Assembly (NCBI GenBank): GCA_002420115.1
Contig: DIHK01000061.1
Span: forward strand, 7,566 to 71,565
DNA: 64,000 nucleotides
DNA from: Nitrospira sp. UBA5698
Lineage (GTDB): Bacteria > Nitrospirota > Nitrospiria > Nitrospirales > Nitrospiraceae
Direction of reading: 5' to 3'
Position 1 is the first letter of the stretch. Every line of letters begins with the position of its first letter. The translations under genes were made by a program, and so were the position numbers. Below are positions 55,109 to 62,561 of the stretch, piece by piece. The notes under the pieces were generated by a model. It was given only the letters and a program-made list of their open reading frames with translations. It had not been told where the DNA came from and did no database searches.

Positions 55109-55781
55109 ATGGAACGGGTTCCGTGGCAGAAGTACACGAAGCAGTTCCAGGAACGACCTGTGCAGTTGGTTCGGGACCGGGAGTGAACAATTCACGAGGC
55201 GGCGAGACGACTGGCGATGTCGGATTAAGACACTTGCGAACTGGGTGTTTCGAGTCCGTCGTGGCCAGCTTGCGACGCTGGGGGAAAGCCGCCGGCCCAT
55301 GACGGAGCTGGAAGTCGAGGCCTTTCGGCTGAAGCGTGAGCTCGCCGAGGCCCGAATAGAGCGCGACACCTTGAAACAACCCACCGCGTACGTTGCGAAA
55401 GCGCAGCTGCCCGGTACGCATGCGTGCCGACGCTGCGCCCTCAGTATTCCGTGCCCCTGCACTGTCGGGTCCTGCAGGTGTTTCGAAGCGACTGGCGGAC
55501 CCGCCGGCCCTCGACGCGCGCCCCTGAGAACGCACGGTTGGAAGTGGCGATCCAGGCGGTGCAGGTGCGCACCTGGAATATGTATGGACCGGAACGCCTG
55601 CGAGCGGAATTGCGGGACAACGGGTTTTCATCCGGGGTTGGAAGCCACACGAGAGCAAGCCCGGCAAGAGATCTCGGAGTATTGAGTTCTTCTATAACCC
55701 TCACCGGCACCATTCGCGGTTGGGGAATTGCTCACCCGCCATGTTTGGGCTCTTCAACAGCCAGCGACATGCGCTGCAATT
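55109..55781 (+). pseudogene. IS3-family transposase remnant (OrfA/OrfB), core deleted
   Basis: MERVPWQKYTKQFQE at 55109 is the start of an IS3-type OrfA. It is broken by an in-frame TGA (55187-55189) and then a frameshift near AMSD, after which KTLANWVFRVRRG and RPMTELEVEAFRLKRELAEA continue the helix-turn-helix and leucine-zipper parts. OrfB begins TLRPQYSVPLHCRVLQ with the HTH_21-like YGPERLRAELRDNGF. The frame then jumps to EISEYIEFFYNPHRHHSRLG, the extreme C-terminus. The DDE catalytic core is missing, so the element cannot move itself. Confidence 0.8.
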
Positions 55782-55793
55782 CATGGCGTTCAC

Positions 55794-56187
55794 TGTTGAC
55801 AACCAAGGTCAGCGAACGAGTATCGGCCAACCCAGGTGCACCGGGCTTTGGAGCGGTTAGGCATCCTGCTGATCCCGGTCTATTCGTCAGAGGTGCGGGC
55901 ACGCTCGGAGTATGCCTTCTGCACGTTCCAAGATCGGTTACCCAAAGAATTAGCGCTCGCCGGGAATATGAACATGGTGGCGAACCGGTAGCTGCTCACC
56001 GCGTTTCTCCCCGTCTACAATTAGCGTTCTGGGGTGGCGGTGTCCGAAACGGGCACGGCCTTTGTCCTGCGGATTGGGATGAATCTTGCGGAGATACTCT
56101 GTGTGCATGAGGAGCGCGTCGTTGCCAACGACAATACGGTGGGCTATCAGGGCCGGAGCCTGCAGATCCCACGAGATCAACACCTAG
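55794..56187 (+). pseudogene. ISNCY-type transposase remnant, left part
   Basis: The frame giving VHRALERLGILLIPVYSSEV and FQDRLPKELALAG is like the C-terminal integrase-core part of ISNCY-family transposases. It is interrupted by TAG after NMNMVANR and again by TAG after FLPVYN, then continues ETGTAF and MNLAEILCVHEERVVANDN, and NTVGYQGRSLQIPRDQH before the IS5 insertion. The N-terminal half is absent. The right part resumes after the IS5 element. Confidence 0.7.
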
Positions 56188-56204
56188 GGAAGGTCTGATT
56201 AATT
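56188..56204. repeat. IS5-type terminal inverted repeat, left
   Basis: GGAAGGTCTGATTAATT, matching the right end (57349-57365) at 16 of 17 bases; CTAG lies directly outside. Confidence 0.9.
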
Positions 56205-56339
56205 GACGGTTCTACTCAGAAATCCGTTCCGGAGTTGGTGCCCCACACAACTTCGGGGAGCATCCCCCGGTTGAGAAGCCGGTTCGTGGAGTAGATCCAC
56301 CCTCCGATGGCCCGGGGCGAGTCCCCAGACACACAGCCT

Positions 56340-57296
56340 CTACGTCTCTGCCAAGAGCCGCCGTCGCGCCATATACAGATTCGCTAATCCGCAGCTGATC
56401 TGGAGCCAGTGAGTGTTCTTCGCCAGCCCGCGGTACCGGACTTTGGCCCACCCGAAGATCCGCTTGATGATCAAGAAGGCATGTTCTACTTTCTCCCGCA
56501 CTTTTGATTTCGTGCGGTTCTGCTTCCGCTCCTCCTCACTCAGGGGCTGATGCCGATGCGCGTTCGTCTGCACGAACCTCTTGGCCTGGGGTGCGTGCTG
56601 TCGAATCACGTGCCGTTGCCCGCTAGAGGCTGAGTCGCCCCATACCCGGGTCTCCTGGCCATGCAGCAATTTGGGTAACACTTGGCTATCGTGCACATTG
56701 GCTGCCGTCGCCGCCACCGAATGAATCAGTTTCGTCTGGCTGTCGACGCCGATATGGGCCTTCATCCCGAAATACCACTGGTTCCCCTTCTTGGTCTGAT
56801 GCATTTCTGGATCCCGCTCCTTGGTGCGATTCTTCGTCGAACTGGGGGCACTGATGATGGTGGCATCCACGATGGTGCCCCGGCTGACCTTCAACCCGTG
56901 GGCGGCCAGATACGTCTCGATTCGTGCAAAGAGCTGTTCGCCCAACTGGTGGGTTTCCAAGAGATGTCGAAACTTGCAGATCGTCGTCTCATCCGGGACA
57001 GGTTCACGGCCCAGATCAATGCCCACGAATTGCCGCATGGCGCGTGAGTCGTACAAGCCCTCCTCGACCGCCGGATCCGAGAGATTGAACCACTGTTGCA
57101 AACAATGGAGGCGCACCATGCGCTCGACGCCCACCGGTGGACGCCCCGGGCCCTCGGCCTTGGGATAGACCGGCTCGATCACGGCCACTAATTCCGCCCA
57201 TGGCACCACGCGGTTCAGCTCATCGAGAAACTGCTCTCGACGCGTGGGTTTACGATACTGTTCGAAGGGGACTTCTGCAAAGGTCTGTTGGTGCAT
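56340..57296 (-). CDS. IS5-family transposase (DDE)
   Basis: The 318-residue protein matches IS5-group transposases from start to end: FADUF-like N-terminal DUF772 region (RMVRLHCLQQWFNLSDPAVE), PDETTICKFRHLLE, then the DDE core. The three acidic residues fall in GTIVDATIISAPSS, RVWGDSASSGQ and REKVEHAFLIIKR. RDPEMHQTKKGNQWYFGMK is a near-invariant stretch of this group. No disruption was seen, so the gene is probably functional. About 150 bases between its stop and the left end of the element have no recognised coding content. Confidence 0.95.
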   Translation of the reverse strand: MHQQTFAEVPFEQYRKPTRREQFLDELNRVVPWAELVAVIEPVYPKAEGPGRPPVGVERMVRLHCLQQWFNLSDPAVEEGLYDSRAMRQFVGIDLGREPVPDETTICKFRHLLETHQLGEQLFARIETYLAAHGLKVSRGTIVDATIISAPSSTKNRTKERDPEMHQTKKGNQWYFGMKAHIGVDSQTKLIHSVAATAANVHDSQVLPKLLHGQETRVWGDSASSGQRHVIRQHAPQAKRFVQTNAHRHQPLSEEERKQNRTKSKVREKVEHAFLIIKRIFGWAKVRYRGLAKNTHWLQISCGLANLYMARRRLLAET

Positions 57297-57348
57297 GCGC
57301 GTGTCTCCCGTTCAGTGCTGCATTCCTCATGGTACATCACCAACGGGG

Positions 57349-57365
57349 AATAAATCAGACCTTCC
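57349..57365. repeat. IS5-type terminal inverted repeat, right
   Basis: The complement reads GGAAGGTCTGATTTATT, one base different from the left end. CTAG follows at 57366-57369. Confidence 0.9.
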
Positions 57366-57369
57366 CTAG

Positions 57370-57452
57370 CTCAATTATATGAAGTCGCGGTCTGGATCCA
57401 TGTGTATCCGGATGGCAGGTTCGGGGTGCCCGCGGCGCTTGGCGCGATATGA
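57370..57452 (+). pseudogene. ISNCY-type transposase remnant, right part
   Basis: Continues the frame interrupted by IS5: LYEVAVWIHVYPDGRFGV resembles the family C-terminus (VKATVRVHEYPDG type). It ends at TGA 57450-57452. In the neighbouring frame CPRRLARYE fits the expected GPRCLARY ending, implying a further frameshift. Confidence 0.6.
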
Positions 57453-57776
57453 GGCGAATGGCAGGTGATTGAGACCGAGTCACTCCGGCCAGCCCGCCGC
57501 ACTTCGACCCCCGAGGTCGGGGACTGCTCAATCGTTGATCCTAGGCCAATTGTGCGTGCAAATATTTCAGTGTAACGCTGATAAGGAGGCGAGTGGGAAC
57601 ACCGGAGGGATTATGTTCTACATACATCGGACAACTTTACTTGCAATCTTCATTGCTTTTGCCTTTTTTGAGCAGGGAACAAGTCAAATGGTGTAAGATC
57701 TGGTGAGGATCGTCGAAAAAGTTTAAAAGAAATTGTGGCAACTGCCTCGCAATGGCCTAACAAAGACCAACTCTCG
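57453..57776. other. 324-base region with no recognised gene
   Basis: Short open frames exist (for example 57469-57696) but show no family resemblance. The 3' part is AT-rich and may carry the promoter of the following glycosyltransferase; no clear -35/-10 pair was found. Confidence 0.4.
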
Positions 57777-59003
57777 ATGAGCAAAATACCGAAGTTTCAA
57801 GATTGGCTGATAGTTACCCAATATTATCATCCAGAGATCGGGGCCCCGCAGATCCGCCTCAGAGCCTTTGCGAAGGAGTTGACCTCTCTAGGGCGACGAG
57901 TGACGATTCTGACGGGAATGCCCAATTATCCGGAAGGGGTGATTCATGAGGGCTATCACGGGAAGCTCAGTGTGACCGACAAAGTAGATGACATCGAGGT
58001 CAAGCGAATCTGGTTGTACCCTGCAGGTGGTAAGAAACCCTTCATGCGCTTACTCAACTATTTAAGTTTTACGTTTCACGCACTCTGCCATTTAGGATTA
58101 GTTCGAGGTAAGCACATAGTATTCATAGAAGCACAACCAATCACACTCGCACTCTACGGACTTCTAGCTCATTGGATCTTCAAGGTGCCTTATATATATA
58201 ACACGCCGGATCTCCAGGTGGAGATTGCAGCTGAGCGAGGCTGGATGGGTAGTATTTTTGTGAGGGCGGCCGCCTTGATGGAGACGTTTCTTATGCGGAG
58301 GGCCTACAGTGTGTCCACGGTCACTCCCGCATTTATCGAGCATTTTGTCAATGTTCGAGGTATTCCTAGGGAGCAAATGAGTTTTCTCCCCAATGGCGTG
58401 GACTTAGAACAGCTTCATCCTCTACCCTATGATGCACAATGTGCGGAGCGGATGGGCGTGACTGGCAAAAAGGTTCTGACTTATGCTGGAACCCATGCTG
58501 ATTACCAGGGGCTTGACCTCATCTTGGATGCGGCGAAACGGTTAAAGGATCGTTCGGATATCGTGTTTCTAATGGTAGGGAAAGGGCCTGAAAGGCAACG
58601 GTTGATTGATCGGGCGAGAATCGAGGGTATTTCCAACGTTCTTTTTAAGGATTCACCGTTCGAAGAGAGATCTTCGTTGATGTCGATTACATATGCGTTT
58701 ATCGCTGTTCTTCGTAACATTCCAGTGGCGCAGAAGATGCGTCTTTCTAAAATATTTCCGCCGTTGGCCTGCGGCGTGCCGGTTATTTACGCAGGAGTTG
58801 GAGAATCGGCGGAAATCATTCTGAACAATGACTGTGGTATCGTGGTTCCTCCGGAGGATCCTGCGTCTCTCGCTGATGCCGTGTGCAGGTTGGTGGATGC
58901 GCCAGGACGTCGCGATGCGTTGTCGCTGGCAGGTCGCAAGCTGGTCGAAAGGGAATTTTCATGGCATACCATTGTCTCCGATTGGCTTAGACAACTGAAG
59001 TGA
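57777..59003 (+). CDS. WbuB-like family 4 glycosyltransferase
   Basis: GT-B enzyme of about 408 residues. WLIVTQYYHPEIGAPQIRL at the start, TGMPNYPEGVIHEGYHG and IEAQPITLALYG are typical of WbuB/L-fucosamine-transferase-like proteins. The donor half has TYAGTHADYQGLDLILDA and FPPLACGVPVIYAG. The start is uncertain: ATG 57777 is conservative, and GTG 57735 would add 14 residues; neither has a strong ribosome site. Between two mobile-element remnants, it may be a leftover of a locus reshaped by IS activity. Confidence 0.88.
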   Translation: MSKIPKFQDWLIVTQYYHPEIGAPQIRLRAFAKELTSLGRRVTILTGMPNYPEGVIHEGYHGKLSVTDKVDDIEVKRIWLYPAGGKKPFMRLLNYLSFTFHALCHLGLVRGKHIVFIEAQPITLALYGLLAHWIFKVPYIYNTPDLQVEIAAERGWMGSIFVRAAALMETFLMRRAYSVSTVTPAFIEHFVNVRGIPREQMSFLPNGVDLEQLHPLPYDAQCAERMGVTGKKVLTYAGTHADYQGLDLILDAAKRLKDRSDIVFLMVGKGPERQRLIDRARIEGISNVLFKDSPFEERSSLMSITYAFIAVLRNIPVAQKMRLSKIFPPLACGVPVIYAGVGESAEIILNNDCGIVVPPEDPASLADAVCRLVDAPGRRDALSLAGRKLVEREFSWHTIVSDWLRQLK

Positions 59004-59444
59004 TCGGGAGTTGTCGCAGAGGGAGATCTTTCCGTTGATGACCGGGGTAAGTCAGTTCCGCCTGAGGCGTCGAAAAATGGTGGAGGATAGCCCAATAGTT
59101 AGTTGTACCTTTTGTCTCATCCGCAAGGTGAAGTTTGGATAGACGTTGTCTGAAAGAAGGACGCATGTGCTCGCACTCCTCTTTTATTTTTTAGAATGCC
59201 GGTGCTCAGGCACATCGCAAGATGCTTGCTCCACTCTCCCTTACAAAGCTATCTTCGTTTATCACACTAACTCCTGTATAAGAGCAGGGTGACGGTCGCG
59301 CTCTCTTATACCTCTTATAGAGGTAGGCCAGTGTGTGACGAACGGATACCTCTAAATATAGTAAAGCACATTTTCGCGTATAATACTACCGTGTTGATAC
59401 TGAGGGGATCCATTCGGTTCTCGACGAATGGGGGCTGATTGCGA
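59004..59444. other. 441-base region without a gene
   Basis: No coding content recognised. It includes a small palindrome TACCTC-TTATA-GAGGTA at 59309-59325 and AT-rich sequence near 59350-59390 (TATAATACT), which may act as a promoter for the downstream gene. It ends at the WbpD-like fragment. Confidence 0.4.
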
Positions 59445-59650
59445 ACCAATGCGACCATTCTGTGCGGGGTTACGATCGGAAGCTATGCCTTGATCGGTAC
59501 AGGAACGGTCGTGACCAAGGACGTGCCGGATTATGGGGTGGTTGGGTTTGTGAGAGGTTAAACTTCGTGTCGAAGGCAAACAAGCTGCCTGTCCTGCTTG
59601 TGGGCAGCAATAGCGAGCCGAAGCGACGGGATATGGTGGTTGTCTAGGAA
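59445..59650 (+). pseudogene. WbpD-like UDP-sugar N-acetyltransferase, C-terminal fragment
   Basis: TNATILCGVTIGSYALIGTG and TVVTKDVPDYGVVG are the last hexapeptide coils of a left-handed beta-helix acyltransferase. The frame stops at 59561, but a one-frame shift continues KLRVEGKQAACPACGQQ, the cysteine-containing tail typical of WbpD/WlbB-type enzymes, then hits TAG at 59611. Everything upstream of residue-equivalent about 100 is missing. The WbpE-like aminotransferase follows directly, as in intact UDP-2,3-diacetamido-uronate loci. Confidence 0.7.
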
Positions 59651-59662
59651 AAGGAGAAGTTC

Positions 59663-60799
59663 ATGGGCGTTCCACTACTTGATTTGAAAGCGCATCACGA
59701 GCCGCTTCATCAGGAGATTATGGCGGCGATAGAGCAGACCTTCCGGAGTCAGACCTTCATTTTGGGGCCTGAGGTGGGAAAATTGGAAGAACAAATCGCC
59801 GCCTACTGCCAAGCGAAGTATGGGATTGGGGTGACGTCGGGGACCGACGCTCTCCTGATCGCGTTGATGGCCCTAGGCGTGGGACCTGGAGATGAAGTGG
59901 TTACGACGCCCTATTCCTTTTTCGCCACTGCAGGAGCCGTGGCTCGGCTTGGCGCCAAGCCGGTGCTTGTCGATATCGATCCCCGCACGTTCAATCTGGA
60001 TCCTAATAGGATTGAAAAAGCCATGACGCAGCGAACAAAAGCCATCATCCCTGTCCACCTTTACGGACAGTCGGCCGACATGGGCCCGATCATGGATGTC
60101 GCACACCGTGGGAACCTGGCCGTAATCGAAGATGCCGCTCAGGCGATCGGGACCGAATATACCGACGGCCGACGCGTCGGCAGTATCGGCACTATCGGCT
60201 GCTTTTCGTTCTTCCCCAGTAAGAATCTGGGATGTTTGGGCGACGGCGGGATGGCCGTGACCAACGATCCTGATCTCGCGGAACGGATGCGAGTTCTTCG
60301 TACCCACGGCAGCAAGCCGAAGTACTATCATAAATTGATTGGCGGGAACTTTCGGCTCGATACGATCCAGGCGGCGGTGCTCACTGTGAAGCTCAAATAT
60401 TTAGACCAATGGACGAGACGCCGACAAGGAAATGCCGATCGCTATGAGACGTTGTTTCAACAGAGTGGTCTGATCCAGGCTGGACGCGTGCGGTTGCCGG
60501 AGGCTGTCTATCGAACATCCGGTGTGAAGCATTATCACATCTACAATCAATTCGTGCTGCGCGTGGAACGACGGAACGATCTCATGGCTCATCTCAAACA
60601 GAAAGGGATAGGAACGGAGATCTACTATCCTGTACCATTTCATTTACAAGAATGTTTTCGATATTTAGGGCATCAGGAAGGTGATTTCCCCGAATCGGAA
60701 CGCGCGGCCAACGAGACCGTCGCAATTCCGATCTACCCGGAGCTGACACCAGCTCAGCAGGCTGAGGTCGTCGACGCTGTCACCACATTCTATCGATAG
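59663..60799 (+). CDS. DegT/DnrJ/EryC1 PLP aminotransferase (WbpE-like)
   Basis: A 378-residue sugar aminotransferase starting GVPLLDLKAHHEPL. GVTSGTDALLIALMAL, VEDAAQAIG (here VIEDAAQAIG) and the PLP-lysine loop FSFFPSKNLGCLGDGG near 180 identify the family. The start motif and overall pattern fit the branch that makes 3-amino sugars of UDP-GlcNAc-uronate (WbpE/WlbC). The neighbouring fragment of WbpD supports this. Oxidoreductase partners (WbpA/WbpB) are not in the window, so function may depend on genes elsewhere. AAGGAGAAG precedes the ATG. Confidence 0.9.
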   Translation: MGVPLLDLKAHHEPLHQEIMAAIEQTFRSQTFILGPEVGKLEEQIAAYCQAKYGIGVTSGTDALLIALMALGVGPGDEVVTTPYSFFATAGAVARLGAKPVLVDIDPRTFNLDPNRIEKAMTQRTKAIIPVHLYGQSADMGPIMDVAHRGNLAVIEDAAQAIGTEYTDGRRVGSIGTIGCFSFFPSKNLGCLGDGGMAVTNDPDLAERMRVLRTHGSKPKYYHKLIGGNFRLDTIQAAVLTVKLKYLDQWTRRRQGNADRYETLFQQSGLIQAGRVRLPEAVYRTSGVKHYHIYNQFVLRVERRNDLMAHLKQKGIGTEIYYPVPFHLQECFRYLGHQEGDFPESERAANETVAIPIYPELTPAQQAEVVDAVTTFYR

Positions 60800-61403
60800 C
60801 TGGTGGTTGAGGCGTTTCTCGAAATTGCAGGACACAGAGGGGACTCCAGAAATTTGGACAGTGTGCCTAGAGCCCAGACCAAAACTGACAAACGCAGGGG
60901 TCCATCAACAGCCGATGGCATGAGGCGACAATCCATAGCGTCGACTATTTGACAACGGCAGTTATACAGAGGAACTGTTCGCCACCGCCGTGGATGATAT
61001 TCTCCGCGTCACGGTCGAAGTCGCTAAACGCAACGAATTCCACGCCTTCAAGGCATCCTCTAAAGCCAAGCTCCCGCTGAATACGTTGCTCTAGTCCAAA
61101 GTCCTCTCTTCTGGTGTCGGCACAGGGGAAAACTTCATTAGGTTGACAGGGGGGGTAGAGCCGTACCCTAAGGTGTTAATCGTCGAATCCTGGATTATAG
61201 AGTTTTAATCTCAATATTGTCTGTATAGCCTTGAGTTTCCCATTATAGTACAATATTGATGGTTAAGTGTTGTTAGAATGCGCCGCCTTTCAGGACAGCC
61301 GTGTTCCCATTGCCCCCACCAAAGAAGGATTGTGGTTTTTTGAACTTGTGGGAAAGTGTGTCTTGTTTGGTGCGCGGTCTTTAACCAGAGAGGAGTTCAG
61401 CGA
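60800..61403. other. 604-base region with a transposase fragment
   Basis: No intact gene. A transposase-like fragment lies at 60945-61093 (annotated separately). The AT-rich portion near 61190-61270 may contain a promoter for the next aminotransferase, but no clear pair of boxes was found. Confidence 0.4.
60945..61093 (+). pseudogene. IS5-family-like transposase fragment
   Basis: The frame DNGSYTEELFATAVDD and VTVEVAKRNEFHAF, ending LNTLL at TAG 61091, resembles the C-terminal DDE part of the IS5-type transposases that read DGGYxGE then VEVAKRNE. The WVVERSFAWL segment expected between AKRNExHAF and LNTSLQ is absent, so the fragment is internally deleted. Family call is tentative. Confidence 0.5.
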
Positions 61404-62561
61404 ATGAAAGACTTTCTACCGTTTCATAGGTCTGATGTGGGTGAAGAGGAAGTCGCTGAGGTCGTTGAAGTTCTCCGGTCAGGCTGGCTGACGACGGGTC
61501 CTAAGGTTCGAGAATTCGAGAGAGAATTCGCTGCAATGGTGGGAGCCCAACATGCCATTGCTGTGAATTCTTGTACGGCTGCACTACATCTTGCGCTTGA
61601 GGCGATTGGCACATGTGAAGGTGATGAGGTTCTAGTTCCGACCATGACCTTTGCAGCGACCGCTGAGGTGGTGACGTACTTTAAGGCCAAGCCGGTATTA
61701 CTGGATTGCACTGAAGGCAACTTGAACTTGAACACGGATTTGATTGAAAAGGCCATTACAAAGAAGACAAAAGCGATCATCCCTGTGCATTTCGCCGGGC
61801 ATCCCTGCGACCTCAAGCCCATACATGCAATTGCAAAAGCGAACAACTTGCATGTGATCGAAGATGCGGCACACGCGCTGCCGGCTCGATATCACGGGAA
61901 AATGATTGGAAGCATCTCTGATATCACATGTTTTTCGTTCTATGCGACAAAGAACATTACTACGGGTGAAGGCGGAATGATTACGACGGATAACGCTGAG
62001 TGGGCTACCCGTATGCGGATGATGAGTTTACATGGGCTCAGCCGCGATGCATGGAACCGCTATTCCTCGCAGGGCTCCTGGTATTACGAAATTCTGTCGC
62101 CTGGATTTAAGTATAATTTGACGGATATTGCTGCTGCCCTCGGTTTGGCACAGTTGAAGAAGTGTGATCGGTTCTGGAAGGGGCGCGAGCAATATGCGGC
62201 TAGGTACCGGGAAGGGTTTAAGGATCTACCTGAGATTGTCTGCCCCCAAACTGATGCGCACGTGCAACATGCATGGCATTTGTACGTGATCCAACTGGAG
62301 TTGGATCGTTTGCGGATCAGCCGTGATGAGTTCATTCGTCAACTTCAGGAAGCTGGTGTTGGGTGCAGTGTACATTTCATTCCGCTTCATCTGCATCCCT
62401 ATCACCGAGATAAGGGAAGCTATCGGCCTGAAGATTTGCCAGTTTCGAGTAGGGTGTTCCAGCGAATCGTTTCGCTGCCGCTGTATTCAAAAATGACGGA
62501 GGATGAGATTGATCGTGTCATCGGGATCGTTCGCGATCTTGTGAAGAGGAGCCGACGCTAA
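61404..62561 (+). CDS. DegT/DnrJ/EryC1 PLP aminotransferase (second)
   Basis: 385 residues from ATG 61404, which has AGGAG upstream; a longer frame from 61356 is not family-like. FLPFHRSDVGEEEVAEVVEVL and RSGWLTTGP are the standard start of PglE/ArnB/PseC-type sugar aminotransferases, with AVNSCTAALHLAL, VIEDAAHAL and the PLP-lysine loop FSFYATKNITTGEGGM near 190. It would aminate a 4-keto or 3-keto UDP-sugar made by a dehydratase such as that encoded by the next gene. Stop overlaps the next start (TAATG). Confidence 0.93.
   Translation: MKDFLPFHRSDVGEEEVAEVVEVLRSGWLTTGPKVREFEREFAAMVGAQHAIAVNSCTAALHLALEAIGTCEGDEVLVPTMTFAATAEVVTYFKAKPVLLDCTEGNLNLNTDLIEKAITKKTKAIIPVHFAGHPCDLKPIHAIAKANNLHVIEDAAHALPARYHGKMIGSISDITCFSFYATKNITTGEGGMITTDNAEWATRMRMMSLHGLSRDAWNRYSSQGSWYYEILSPGFKYNLTDIAAALGLAQLKKCDRFWKGREQYAARYREGFKDLPEIVCPQTDAHVQHAWHLYVIQLELDRLRISRDEFIRQLQEAGVGCSVHFIPLHLHPYHRDKGSYRPEDLPVSSRVFQRIVSLPLYSKMTEDEIDRVIGIVRDLVKRSRR

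Larger units (their letters stand above)
56188..57365 (-). mobile_element. IS5-group insertion sequence, complete
   Basis: An 1178-bp element bounded by terminal inverted repeats GGAAGGTCTGATTAATT (left, 56188-56204) and its near-complement at 57349-57365 (16 of 17 match). It is flanked by a CTAG duplication at 56184-56187 and 57366-57369. Removing the element plus one CTAG restores the reading frame of the interrupted ISNCY transposase, which fixes the boundaries. GGAAGG ends and CTAG targets (YTAR) are known features of the IS5 group. It encodes a full-length transposase and may be active. Confidence 0.9.

Noticed and set aside
57469..57696. 75-codon frame between the IS remnant and the glycosyltransferase
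   Set aside because: Starts within IS-derived sequence and has no recognisable domain.
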